64,000 nt of DNA. It comes from Zhengitettix transpicula (Eukaryota; Arthropoda; Insecta; Orthoptera; Tetrigidae). Position 1 is the first letter of the stretch; every line of letters begins with the position of its first letter. The DNA is taken from contig CM073593.1 of NCBI GenBank assembly GCA_037074705.1, forward strand, positions 59,623,501 through 59,687,500. The letters run 5' to 3'. Under the pieces are notes generated by a model. The model worked only from the letters and a program-made list of their open reading frames with translations. It did not search any database and was not told where the DNA came from. Shown in pieces: positions 1 to 11,779 of this stretch. The position numbers were made by a program, and so were the translations under genes.

Positions 1-79
1 GAAACTTCAGAAAATTATTAAGAACAGTGTTCTTTGTGTTTAAATGATTATTTTAGTTATGTTTATCGTGGGCGATGTT

Positions 80-840
80 ACAGAATTTTCCACGCCTTTC
101 CTGGAGTATAATGAACTATCTTATCTTTTGCAGAGAGGCGACTTTCGTATCTCTGTTTCTCCGCCTTTCCGTTGCTGATTGCAGGTGCCCGAAGTAGAAG
201 AGGGGGTGGGGTTCCTTTCTGCAGATTCGGAAGCCAGCAAACACTCCAAGCGCTCTCATTAAAAGGAAACGCGGACGTAATGGAAAGATCGGCGCCCATT
301 CTTACGCAAATTCCGTCTGCCAAGTGGTAATTGGGTCGTCGGACTGCTTCGGCGACTCTCTCGGCGGAACTATTTAGGGAAAAAGACAGCGAGGAGATGG
401 TGGCAAATCCTCCCCCACCTCCGATAACCAGATTGAAATATCTTCACGGCACAGAAAGCGTGTTCGAATCAACTCCGATCCGAGTCAGTTTGTTTTAGCG
501 CGCCCGGTTTGGCTCAGACAGATCAGCAATGGCGTCAAAGGTCGTAACGACGACGGAGGGGGGGGGGGGACTGATGAAATTCACGACGAAACGAGGCCGT
601 CAAAACGCCGGGTAAAACATGGTGCAGGAATCAGCTGTGCTCCCCGTTCAGCAGTAAAGCCTCCGAGTTGCAGCTCCATTAATAGGGAAGTGCACTAAGC
701 GAGGAGGTCTGGCTCAAATGGCCTGCTAAAGTGCTTGTTACGGGAACGTTATTCTGCCGATGTTCGGCATTACGTTGGTTTCGACTCCGAAAATGGACGC
801 AGCCTCCATTAGCAGCAAATGTAAGTGGTCTAATGTGACG
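80..840. promoter_or_regulatory. GC-enriched non-coding island, candidate enhancer
   Basis: This stretch is clearly richer in G and C than the AT-rich DNA after it and carries no convincing gene on either strand. It has an NK2-like CAAGTGGTAATTGG word near 321, a GATA word (CCGATAACCAG) near 421, TCCATTAATAG near 675 and CTCCATTAGCAG near 805. A 12-base G run sits at 558-569. An 81-codon open frame on the minus strand (78-323) has no splice or start support. The mix of homeodomain, NK and GATA words in a low-repeat GC island is what insect developmental enhancers often look like; no alignment was possible, so this is inference. Confidence 0.35.
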
Positions 841-2400
841 AAAGTTAAAATCGAGCAATACTGTGAACGATTTTCACATGTCGACGTCACGTAGTACAAC
901 GGATCGAACCTACCGTTTCTGCATTTAAATGGCGAATTCTACGCTGAACGGTTGCCGTTTACTGCACTTTATACTCAAACAATTGCATTCAGGTAAATCG
1001 ACGTTCTTAAATATCTTCCAATAATATGATTAATAATTTCGATAAGTTATATACTTAGGCAATATTATTAGAATGATTTTTCAGCATTTTGAGTTAAAAC
1101 AACTAACCTGTTAATCGGTTTCTCTCGTCTCTAACTTGTAATGACAAGGGTCACATCCAAGATCACAAGTTTACATGTGAAAAATTTACAAATTGTAAAT
1201 ACCTTATGTTTTATTTGTTTAATTTTTACAATTGTAAATACTGTTATTATACATTATCACAACTGTAAAGTCTCCGGACTAAAAGTTAATTTTAATAAAT
1301 CAAAAAAAAAAGTATTTACAACCATCGTATTTCTCTAGGTATCGTTCCAAACAAAATATTCCCACGGGAACTTCCTTGCCAAATTGAGACTGGTTTGATC
1401 TCGACTGTATGCAAGATATTTCTATTCAGGACATACAATTCATTCTCTTAATGCCAAAAATAAAATAAAAATCCAAACCACCACCTAACAATGAGCGACT
1501 TATAAAACTTTATCAGCCCATCGAACGACCAGTTCTATATACAGGTTGCTGGAAGCCATAAAGTAGATGGCATGTTTCCTCAGATTTTATCAAATGGCGA
1601 CTAACGTGTGTACAGAATATTATGTTACTGTCACTGGAGATGACGCACATTGTGCCGTAGTATTATAATTCGTTTCCCAACCTTCATTTAAACAGTGACA
1701 AGAAAACAGTGCTGCTGGTCAATGTAATCAGACCGTATTTACCTTAATAAATACCCGGTCAGTTGGAATTAATAAAACAAACAAAAAATTGAAATGTTTG
1801 CGACCGGTTAAGAACATTGAGCATGAAGCATTCATGATATTAAAAAGAAGTCATGAGTTATCTGATTATATTTGGCCAAAACATTCTGAATATGAATAAA
1901 TCCTTTTCTTCCCCACTAAATAAACGACGCTTAACTTTAGTGGAAACAATATTTATGCGATTGCTATAAACTATCGGGAAAGCTTTACCTAAAAAATGAC
2001 ATTTAGAAGAAGACAAGGTTGGAAATTTAATTTATGACTCGTCAGGCTGTTTTTGGAACATGTTGGTGGCTGGTTTTGACGGCTCAACAGGTGTAGGTTT
2101 CAGCCAGCAGGGATTTTGTATTCATTTAACCTGAATCAAAACTATGACAAGGAAGGAAGAGTTTTTGATGCATGAACAGTCTTTACAAATCTGGTGCAAC
2201 TTTGTAATGCCCAGCACTAGTGTGAAAGCTTGTAAATTAATTTAACTTTTATTACTATGTGTACTCGTATTTCTTTTAAAGTTATTTAAGTACAAGTTTT
2301 TCGTTATCAGATAAATTGATATTCTGTCATACCGACTAACTAAATTATCCATTCACGATTGGTATATTTTCCTACTCCTCAACAGTTTCACCGCTAGCTT
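841..2400. other. AT-rich spacer, no gene seen
   Basis: No gene, RNA or dispersed repeat was recognised. The words ACAAATTGTAAATAC and ACAATTGTAAATAC recur within 1185-1240. The 65-codon frame at 1141-1338 is of ordinary chance quality. Confidence 0.5.
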
Positions 2401-2548
2401 TGAATGAAAACTCAGAATTTTTATTTAATTTTACGTAATCTGTCGCAGAACTTCGTATCAGAGAAAATAAACGACAATTTGGTACAGGAAAGTTGGTTCG
2501 TGCTTGCCGGCGAACCGAGTGCACTTAGTAATCACGTGGAGTACTTAC

Positions 2549-2836
2549 GCGCTGTCGTTGGCGGGTTCGGGGCTGGCTCGCCGCCCATTGGTGGCCGGCG
2601 CAGGTTTGCTGTACGGGTGATTGTTGTTGTGGTGATGCAGTTGGCTGCCTGTCACCACCACTTTGTTCGCATTGCTGTCCGTCTGCGGCGAAATCTTGCC
2701 GGCCAGAGCGTTCAGGCTGTGCAACATCTCCATGAACCGTTCGTGTGCGGACTGGCGGCTCAGGCTTATCTGCACTTATCGCACCTCGCGCAGGCTGCAG
2801 TACCCCTCCGCCCAATCAAAGGCGTGGTCATCGCTG
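2549..2836 (-). CDS. Candidate internal exon of an unidentified protein, with in-frame TAA
   Basis: On the minus strand a GT-rich tract runs into a tandem acceptor, GGCAGCAG, so the exon can begin at 2836 or 2833. The far end is a textbook donor, GC|GTAAGTAC, with the intron starting at 2548. The 288-bp exon is divisible by three and has the same phase at both ends, so it could be skipped without a frameshift. In the splice-compatible frame it encodes an acidic start (SDDHAFDWAEGYCSLREVR). A TAA follows at 2776-2778, then a helical stretch (SAHERFMEMLHSLNALAGKI) and a His/Asn/Pro/Ser-rich tail. The style is that of a regulatory or signalling protein with low-complexity linkers; I cannot name it. 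The stop may be an assembly error, a decayed exon or a poison exon. A plus-strand frame over 2404-2892 and a second minus frame are read as shadows. Confidence 0.55.
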
Positions 2837-3280
2837 CTGCCAACAACACACACACATACACACTCATTCACTGGAAAGGGAAACTCAGGTAACCTAAGCT
2901 GGAGCGAGAGGCGTCATCACTACTCGTCGGAAACGGACGGCTACCACACTCCTCGTCTCAGGTGCACTAAGTGTTGCAGGTTTGTTGACCTCATCACGTC
3001 TAGTATACATCCCAGATTGGGACCGAATACACAGAGAACCGAGCTGCATCACTACAAAACCATGCACGTCGTAACGACACGTTTCAAACCCAAAGGTGTG
3101 ATCTCCTGTCTTTTAAAACACGGTGGAATTATATCGCAGAAAGATTGAGTATTCGTTCCTGTTATCGAATCCAACACAAATAATATCGCAAAGCATATTA
3201 TTCCGAATGTGACGGCAATTGAACACAATATTGTTAAGTACGGCATTCACGGAATCGACAAGATGACTATGACGAGATGA
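2837..3280. other. Putative intron upstream of the 2.5 kb exon
   Basis: The first 40 bases hold the pyrimidine/GT tract of the acceptor, seen as a CA microsatellite on the plus strand at about 2847-2872. The remainder has no recognised feature. The plus frame 2663-3148 crosses the exon boundary and is a shadow. Confidence 0.35.
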
Positions 3281-3594
3281 CCAGAATACGAAACAATTCC
3301 ACGTAGACCTGGACGATCCAGGACAATTTGCTTACTGATTAACAAGTCGTAATCAAAACCGTTAAATAAAATATTTCGAAAATTACTATAAGGAAAAAAA
3401 TTAAAGATGAGTAATTCGTAAAAAAGGAAACGACCAGATTATTTTGAATGGAACCAGACTACGAAAAAATACCCCGTAGACCTGGACGATCCAGGACAAT
3501 TTGCTTATTGATTAATAAGTCGTATTCAAAACAGTTAAATAAAATATTTCGACAATTACTTTAAGGAAATAATGAAAGATGAAGAAGTGGTAAA
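3281..3594. repeat. Diverged tandem duplication, period 173 bp
   Basis: About 140 bp starting CCAGAATACG at 3281 recur starting CCAGACTACG at 3454. The copies share CGTAGACCTGGACGATCC, GACAATTTGCTTA, TTAAATAAAATATTTCGA and AAGGAAA blocks. Each copy holds the near-perfect inverted repeat CCTGGA-CGA-TCCAGG. The origin is unknown; two units only. Confidence 0.75.
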
Positions 3595-3957
3595 ATTTTG
3601 CATTTGAAAAATTTGCAATAATTATCAAGACACAAGAATGGGGGAACCATTTTCTTAAAAAAATGTTAGATATAACGACGAAATGCTTCCTTATTCATAC
3701 TATAAAGGCCAAACGTGTTGATGAAATTAAAGGCTGTGTGATTTCGTCCGAGGACCTTCCGATCGCCAATTTTCGTATGGTTTATCCTGAATAAACCCGT
3801 GTAATTGTTTATTTTTCATAATTAGAGCAAATTAGGAAAGTACTTTCAATTGAGTGAAGTAAAAGTATAATGTGTATTCAGAAACACGAACATAAGTATT
3901 TACGATTACGGCAATTGAAAAGTTTTCGACATATATGTCAAGCCTTGAATCATGTGT
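3595..3957. other. AT-rich spacer
   Basis: No gene or repeat recognised. Confidence 0.4.
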
Positions 3958-4135
3958 TCTGCATCACTTTTAGGCGAATGCCGCATAGGATCCATAAGTA
4001 CAGTCCGGGAGCCTTACTTAACGCTTGGCTATCTTTGCTCTATCCTTCCGCATCCCGCTTTTCGAATCCGTTCCTATGCAATTAAATCTGAGAGGCCACC
4101 ACGTGAATGACCCTCGTGTAGTCTGTGACTAAAAA
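3958..4135 (+). mobile_element. Dispersed repeat family with hairpin (3' portion only)
   Basis: This segment matches the 3' module of a longer element at 63.1-63.6 kb and, inverted, the copy at 54.3-54.5 kb. Shared landmarks in order are GCATCACTTTTAGGC, a TAGGATCC block, a CCGGGAGCC / CCCGGGGGCC block, CTTCCGCATCCC, TTCCTATG, and a final GCCACCACGTGAAT / GCCACCATGTGAAT block. It has no coding capacity. The small frame at 3870-4085 is a by-product. The class is uncertain; a SINE-like or other non-autonomous element is likely. Confidence 0.7.
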
Positions 4136-5060
4136 ACAAAACGTGTGACCAAAATTGCATCATTGAAGTTTCATTAAACGTAGTTGACTAAAATTACAAA
4201 TTGATGTTTATTTCATCGAGAGGCTGGCAGAAAACCATGTTTGTTTGAAACCACTGACCAAATTTCAATCATTATAATTTGTTTTCCTTCAAATAAATCA
4301 ACACAATGTTGTGTGTAATAAGTCCTTCATTAAAGTCACATTTACACGAATATTTGAGGAAGCCTGTTGTGGGTAGTAACAGAAAAAAAAGATGAATAGG
4401 TGTAAATAATTTGTTTTTGTGTTGTACTTGTTTTGGACACATTGAGGAACTGGTGAGCGATGAACAGCTATGAAGGGGTTGGTGAGCGTCGCGAGGAGGG
4501 GACGGTGCCTACAAGTGTATATAATGTCAAGTAATAATAATTACCTTTATACGACTACACTGTAAATTTTTATGTAGTGTTATTCGAATGAGTCACAGTT
4601 AAATCTTGAAACAATAGTTTGACCATGTGACAATGACACCGCAGTTACCTTTTTCATTAGAACTCATCAGTCTCAAGAGACGTTCCCCATTACGTATGGA
4701 CGGTCGCAGTAACAAATTTATGCGAGTCCTAATTCACTGAAGAATTTAAACCCTCAGAAATATGTATGACTCCAACTTCATTCAGCGCACATTGGAGCCT
4801 GATTAAGTATACATGAACCGTCACTCTCAACTTATACTTCAATGCCCATGGGAGATAGATGCCTCCGTCGCTCTAGAGGAGTTTGAAATTAGGAAGAAAA
4901 AAAAGTTAACCGAGAAACCTGGGCCGATGGAAAGAAATACAGCCAAGGATTAGGGCAAAATTAATGAAACAAAGAAGTTCACGTGTGTGGTTTATGGAGC
5001 ACGAGAGTGATTGGTATCAAAGAAAACTTTGACTGAATGCACTTAGAAAGATTTATTAAC
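4136..5060. other. AT-rich spacer
   Basis: No gene recognised. The word TTGGTGAGCG and relatives occur twice near 4450-4490 in a short purine-rich stretch. Nothing else stands out. Confidence 0.4.
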
Positions 5061-5064
5061 AGTA

Positions 5065-5310
5065 TATATCAACGTATAAATATTATCAACTACATAAACT
5101 CCCAGAGATTTAATTGGATTGGACATTTATAAAGAATGGAAGACGACAATCCAGTTAGAAATATATTGAAGTGGAAACCAGCGATGGATAATCGAAACAA
5201 AGGACACACAAAATAAAGATGCGAGGATAAAGAATTAAAATTATGAAAACTATAATCTGGGGGACTTTGGACCAGGGCAGAAAGAAATGGAAGGCAATAA
5301 TTCAGCGCCT
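5065..5310 (+). pseudogene. Decayed C-terminal tail of a non-LTR retrotransposon reverse transcriptase
   Basis: Translated in frame with 5106, this gives NYINSQRFNWIGHL, a stop, RMEDDNPVRNILKWKP, then a degraded RxxxG..K.R region. That order matches the conserved W-x-GH-x-x-RM segment and following basic stretch found after the reverse transcriptase domain in many arthropod jockey/I/RTE-like elements (family knowledge). Several in-frame stops (near 5130, 5215 and beyond) show it is dead. No catalytic domain lies upstream, so it is a 5'-truncated or eroded copy. Confidence 0.65.
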
Positions 5311-5689
5311 TGCATTCTCAAAAATTTTTGAATCGAAGAACAAAATATATCTAACCTAAGAGACAAAATATCCCCCAAAAGACCATAATTTCATGGAAAT
5401 ATATTCATATCAAATCAACTGGGTGTTTTTTTTAAGTAAAAATGGGAAAATTTAAAAATGTTATGTATAATATGTTTCAAATGACAATATTCGAGTACAA
5501 CTCGTAGCTGTGTTCTCAGTATCTCTACATCAGCGAACTTTATGTTGATACGTTTCATTTCGTAACGTAGGGCTTTATGAAAAAAAAACACCGAAGAATG
5601 GAAGCAAGGTTGTTTGGCTTGCCAATGTTTTTACTTGCGAAGTAAAAACCCCTATAAAAGCGGGAGGAGAATAATGGTAAAAGTGCAGG

Positions 5690-6130
5690 CAACCTGTTAC
5701 TGAACGCTGGAACTGGCGTACGTTCCCCTCTCTTCACAATGGCAGCCCATGAGATATGGCGCATAAAAGTTTGCCTGCAGATTGCAACAAGGGCGTATTT
5801 CAGGCCCTAACTGCCGATGGTGTCAGGGATACACACACGCGACAGGGGCTTAAACACTTCATAAAACTGCTCAGGCCCTTCAAAAACGGCCACGCCAATT
5901 AAGATAACGTAGCCTGGACACCCGATCTCCCCTTTTATGATCCCTCGGCCCTTTAATTTCTCTTTCATGAGCTCAAACCCTGTGGTCAGTTAGCCAAGGA
6001 TGTGAGCGACGGATTATGTGTGTGTTTAAGCTCCGCAAAAGATTATCGTGTAATAGAGCATATCAAATTTAATTCGGCAACAGCTCTGGAAGACGTAATA
6101 TCTTAACGGACGGTCACATCTGTTGATTTT
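5690..6130. promoter_or_regulatory. GC-enriched non-coding island, candidate enhancer
   Basis: A sharp rise in GC between AT-rich flanks. It carries posterior-Hox/Cdx-like words (CTTCATAAAACTGC, CCTTTTATGATCCC), a Runx word (CCCTGTGGTCAG near 5980) and GCCAATTAAGATAACG near 5894. The minus frame 5555-5764 only grazes it and has no splice support. Enhancer status is inferred from composition and motifs. Confidence 0.35.
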
Positions 6131-8789
6131 TCTTGGTGGGTGAAAACGGAAATTACTCCGGAGATCATGCGAGACGAGCACCAAAATAAATTTCAGCCTA
6201 AAAATGACGTATCTGTTAAGATCTCTGGCACAATATCAAGGAAAAACAAAACGACAGAGGAGAGAAAAATTCTACCGTGCAGCAGAAAATCAGGTGATGA
6301 TCATGGAAATGACAAAAAACTTAAATACGTGTTTTTCCTTACAAAATTCGATCCATGTCAAGAAAATATTCGTAATAATCGTTACTAAATAAAGGTAAGT
6401 AAGGACCACGTATAAATTGCAAGAAAATAATTTCTAAATGTCTGTAGATATTGGCAATGACATTATTATGAAACGCAAAGCATTCAGAGATAAAATATGG
6501 GCTCATGGAAGTACTTTTGTAACATCAATGATTAATCAAGACTTGTAAGAATCATAATAAAATAAAAATTGACCGAACGTATTGTTGCTTTGTTTTTGAA
6601 CTTCTTCAGATGAAAATATAATATTTATATTTGGACCTGAAGAGGTTCCAAAACAAAGAAACGATACGTTGTTATGATTTTTATCTAATAAAAAGGTTAC
6701 AAGTTTATTCATTCCTGGTTCAATTGAAGTCAAATGAATATAAATACGAATTCTGAATCTCTATCGTCTGACAATAAACAGAAATTAGGAGTGCTGCAAA
6801 TTTATTTATATACGCCGAAATTAAATCCCTGTAAGCTTTGTTTAAAAATACATTTTCCAATAAAAATATATAAACATCTGCTTAGATGAAAATTAACATA
6901 AATATAAAGAAGTAGCCAAGAACCATAAAATTAAGTAATAAATTAATTACCACACAATGTGAAGAAATAACAGATGAAGAAATAACAGATGAAGAAATAA
7001 CTTCGATTTTATATTAATATCTTTGAATGTGAGTTTTTCACCTGACGAAAGCAAAAAGAGTAGCAGTAACGTTTGTGGGATTTAATTTTTTTCCCGTATA
7101 TTGGCTTCTTCATTAACTTTTTGTTAATTCTCCCATTAATTTATCGATTTTTCAATTCAATTAGAATTTTTTTTGCAGGATAATCTACTCCTATTTCTAT
7201 TTTAGCTTTTATTAATATAGTTACTCTGAATTTTACTCCCAAAAAGTATTTCTCTGGATCTTTACTGGTAATTAATCACTCATAATCATGTGTATGTTAT
7301 TCTCCAAATTTATTACGCGGTTATAAAGAAACCCTACGTTTATAGATTAAAAAACATCTGATCAAAACTATTTTTGTTCTGTCATACATATTACCACTCC
7401 CTAGATGCAGCGTATTTTGGGAACTACGAAAGTATCAAAACACCACAAATACGGCAATAACGTAAAAGACATTTCTTCAGACAATAACGACTAACGCTGA
7501 CTCTTCCAGGCCGAGTGGTTCAGTCTCTAGAGGTGACTATATTTGAGCCGCGGCAATACCTACAACAAGTGAAAAAAGTTTGGAAGCTCCTAACTTTGTA
7601 TTGGTTGGTCCTGTTTTAAACTTTGCTAGGTTTTGAATATTTATGGAGTTATATAACTAAAATAGTTTGGAATTGATAACGTGCGACGAACAATAACAAT
7701 AAGACTAACAATAAGAAATTAATTTGTTATTGTAACTATTGACAAAAATTATTTTAAACAGAAACTATTCGACAAATATGAAGGTAAATCTATAATTGTT
7801 TCGCAGAACGTAACAGTGAAACAAAAGTTACACATTAATTGCTTCAGATTTTGCCACGACTGTTTTACGTCACGATACTAAAAGGGGGGGAAATTGGAAA
7901 CTATGGGAAACATCGTAAATCTCAAGACTCGGACATCTTGACCCAGAATGCATCGAGATATGTTTTACAGAATTTAAAATAGAAATTTAAGAGAGACAAG
8001 AATCTACAAACCTGATAGACTATTTTTTGGGATTTGATTCTAGATAGCAGTCATTTACCATTATTTGGAAAGCCACAGGCAGAGATACGATTCAATGACA
8101 CTAACGTCTTCTCTGATTGGCCACCCTGCATATTGTTCCTATATAATTTAGTATAGATGATATGGAATAGAGGGAGCCTGCATTATCCCTTGGCAAAATA
8201 GCTTGATTGTAGAACACGATGCCCCAATAACCACAAAAACTTTCATCACTTAATTTCAACGCGTGTAAGTATTAAAAGAATGATCGCTACGTACTCAAAT
8301 AATTGGAAACTACGAGTTCTTGTCACACAATACTGTTTACGTTCGATAAAACCATAACAACAGCAACAAAAACACTCACTTTTTTTTTTCGCTGCATGCT
8401 CGATATGAAATACCACAAAGTTCAGTTAATCGCGTTAACCGACACGGCGTGCCAGTGTCAAATATTTGTGGTAAACTAAGCAAGTGAGAAAAATCCACGA
8501 ATTTGAACAATGTGAAACGCATAGCGGGCGCGACATAAATTCCGCAGTCTAATTACAATTTCATACGCACGCTCATTAAACATTCGATAATACAGAAGCC
8601 GAAGTGAATATATTTTTGGAATATTTCTCGTTATTAGTTCAGAAATTTGTGGATAAAATAATGTTTATCTTTATCTTAGAATTAAATCTAAATGCAAATC
8701 AAATTATTTTTTATTAAAGCAAATAAAAGGAAAAGTTGACTACTTCCACGTGTATAGCTGAGGAGAAATAGCTACTCGTCTCAAAATAC
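6131..8789. other. AT-rich spacer with a small tandem repeat
   Basis: No gene recognised. A tRNA-like word (GGCCGAGTGGTTCAG) occurs near 7510 with a poor B-box partner about 30 bases downstream; it may be a worn SINE head. Frames at 6140-6392 and 6536-6733 look fortuitous. Confidence 0.35.
6961..7003. repeat. 15-bp tandem repeat, 2.9 units
   Basis: The unit GAAGAAATAACAGAT is repeated head to tail without mismatch. Confidence 0.9.
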
Positions 8790-9056
8790 GGTGCGCAGAC
8801 GTCCACTGCCCTGGAATTCTAATGGAGTTAGTCCGGATCTCAATTTAACACGAACCTTTGTTAGGGAAACCTGGTAGTGTAAAAACTAATCCGAATAAAT
8901 TGACGCGTGGGAATTAAGAGATGGTAAGTACAGTATAAGTATATCCCTTTCCTAAGATTATAATTAATCTTTTTAAGAGTCATTGTGACGTTCCTCGGAA
9001 CGGGAATTCCACCATGACAATGCTCCCCTCCATCATCTCCAGACTTCTACTGGACA
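8790..9056 (-). mobile_element. MITE-like element, GGTGCGCAGT family, copy 1
   Basis: This copy lies inverted relative to the 11.1 and 59.8 kb copies and starts GGTGCGCAGACGTCCACTG. It shares CACGAACCTTTGTTA and the far-end block TGCTCCCCTCC followed by CTTCTACTGG. The far terminus is eroded. The flank TCAAAATAC before the terminus is shared with the copy at 16.2 kb, so it may be part of the element. It has no open reading frame and would be non-autonomous. Confidence 0.7.
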
Positions 9057-11079
9057 CTTAACATGCAATTATATTTCTCGCGACCTACATAAATGTTATT
9101 ACGTACCTACGTCGCCGAATAAATGTTTTAATGGTTTAATAATCATTTGAGTAGGCCTATCAGAAATAAATCAAAATGGCTATACGGCTGATGATTCTGT
9201 ATAATTACAGTCGATTAATTTGTACGTTTTTTATACGTTGTGACACTATAAGACTAATTGCTCGCTGATGGCTTTGTTCGGTTTTAGAACACCAAACTCG
9301 GGACACTACGTCGTATTACCTCATGACCCTATGGCGAAAAAACTTTAAACGTCCAAGGACTAGTGTGTTGTCAATCTGTTGCCAGAGATAAGCCTTCATT
9401 GCTAAAAATTTGTTTTTTTCCCTGAATACAGGGCGTTAAAATGTAAATTGCTGCATGAGTCTCCAACGCTAAATTATTTTCTAAAGAGACGTACGTGATA
9501 ACGATTATAACGCTGAAAGCCAATATAGAACCACATTCACATTTTATTTCTAGATAAGCGCAGTTTCTAGCTGTCGTATCTAGCCACCTGTTGTACGAAA
9601 TGGCATAGAAGATGGAAATTTACGTTACAATAAAGTTATTTTCAGTGCTTTACACTGATAGATCCTGTTATAACGAGAAACGATAAGCGAAACTTTACTT
9701 AGTACATAAATGACTTTTTTTTTAGTGGGAAGAGAAACGAGGAGTGTGTTTACGATCGAACCGTTCGCAAATAGAACATCTACCTAACGGAAAAAGTGAA
9801 AGCACTTAGCGGTGTTATTACTGTAACGGAAAGAATGGCGTCGGTAATAAGGCGCAATCGAATTTGTTCGCGGTGCGTCATCACAAAAAAAAACAGTGAC
9901 AAAATTCTTGATCATTAGTATCGATAAAAGTTATACAGTTTTCAAATGGAAATGTCGAAAAGGATATCAGAAGGAATTTAAATGATAGGGAAAGAAGAGG
10001 GTTAGTAGGAATCATAATTCTATTCTGACGTTATCGGACAAATTGAGATAAATGGAGCTGTGAGAACTGGGGTGAATTAAAACTGAATGGTAAGTCAAAT
10101 TAAGATTGTGCGATTGATGAATTTAATTATATATATATGAAGTTTAACTGAAAATAAAAAATGCTTCGCGCTTTAAACATTCGAAATAATATAAATAATT
10201 CTATAGAATTCAAATTAAAATACACATTTTCGTGTTAAACCATAAGAATACAAATTTATGAGAGATCAATGTTGCCAAATTAACAAATTCATGTTATGAA
10301 GTGATTTGAAATTGTTAATGACATAGTCTAAGAATGTTAGGAATACATCAAAGCATTTATTAGAATAACATATATAAAGTTAAGCCTCATACAAAAGCAA
10401 GTAAACTAAATTTCTGCATTTTTTTTTGGGGGGGGGGGGATATGCAATGCAACAATTACGTACGCGTTATTCGTAAGAGTAAGTGTAAAAAGTATTTCGT
10501 TTTTATCATTTAACTTTTCATTATACTTTAATTTGGAGCTCATTCCTGTAATACTGAAATGAAATTTAAGTGCATGCTAAATAAATTACAGAGTTATAAT
10601 TGCGAAACATTTTTCGCTAAATTCCCCCGAATTGTATTTGATGCAGAAATCTCATTTTGAAGACTAAAACATTGCGATAACATACAGTAACATCGTGCAT
10701 GTGAATAATGGTGGGTATTATGAAGGCGTTCCCAGAGATATATTTTGCACTGAAAAGATTTAACTTTCCCATAGAACGAAATCCAGTATGAATTCTATGA
10801 AAGTATGATAAACGAATTGTAAACTAGTTTTTGTTAACTTAAGCTGATTAATTACGAAAAGGTAGGGTCCATTTAATCAATTATTTTACATGCTTTTTAA
10901 TGGATTTTGGTTATATTAGAATATCTTTAAATTTGGCGTCTGATTAAAAAAAACTGAGGGAAAGATATAATGTTATGTTTGGTACTTTGGATCGTCTGAA
11001 TATCACTCAGAGGTTTTTAATTAGAATTATATCAACTACATTGACTAGGAACGTATAGGTCGTGCGATATAGCAAGCCG
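9057..11079. other. AT-rich spacer
   Basis: No gene or dispersed repeat recognised. There is a poly-T/poly-G tract at about 10420-10439. Confidence 0.4.
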
Positions 11080-11422
11080 TGTCAGATGTGCAGTAGAAGA
11101 AGGGAGAAGGTGGAGGGGAGCATTTTCGTTAGTTTGGAAATCCCACTCGCTGAGAATTTGAAATTTTGCCATTACCATGATTAAAAATATAAATTATATT
11201 CCTACGATCTGGATATACAGAAAGTGGCAACGTCTGTGTAATTCTCATTACGAATAAGGATCATGACGTACAGTACATCCTGAATTGAGAACAATATATT
11301 TCCTTGCGTCAATATTTTCAGTATGGTTTTTACACTACCAAGTTTCCGTAACAAAGGTTCGTGTTAAACTGAGCTCAGGCCAACCCCCACTACAATTACA
11401 GGACAATGGGCCACTGCGCATC
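11080..11422 (+). mobile_element. MITE-like element, GGTGCGCAGT family, copy 2
   Basis: Shares with the 59.8 kb copy the blocks GTGCAGTAGAAGAAGGGAGA, GGTGGAGGGGAG, CAATATATTTCCTT-CGTCAAT, TACCAAGTTT and CTACAATTACAGG, and ends at CCACTGCGCATC. Termini are mutually inverted (GTGCGCAGT against ACTGCGCAC in the family). The 81-codon frame at 11285-11530 is accidental. Confidence 0.75.
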
Positions 11423-11779
11423 ATATTTAGACACGACGTTCTTTCTCTCGCGACATATACAACGATCTATACTTCCAATGTATTGTGCCAGTTTATTTAT
11501 TTTCAACGGGTGTTTTTAATTAACAAATAGGTATAGATAAATTTTCCACTGAACATTCCTTTTACATTTATTGAAGTAGGTGACATCAACTCCGAGTATT
11601 TTAAATCATATAATGGCCAATAGATTCAAAAACTAAAATTTAAATGTAGAGAATTAATATTGAGCCAAAACAAAGATTATATCGTGTCTGCTCCTGTGAG
11701 TGTGAATGCCAAGTCCGTCTTGGACTTAATCAATCAGCAAGGAATGCTTCTTACAAAGTTTCAGGACTCCGTATTTACG

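Noticed and set aside
2404..2892. 162-codon plus-strand frame
   Set aside because: It is antisense to the better-supported minus-strand exon with matching splice sites.
7507..7555. tRNA-like A-box word GGCCGAGTGGTT
   Set aside because: The B box about 30 bases on is poor and no cloverleaf closes, so no tRNA gene is called.
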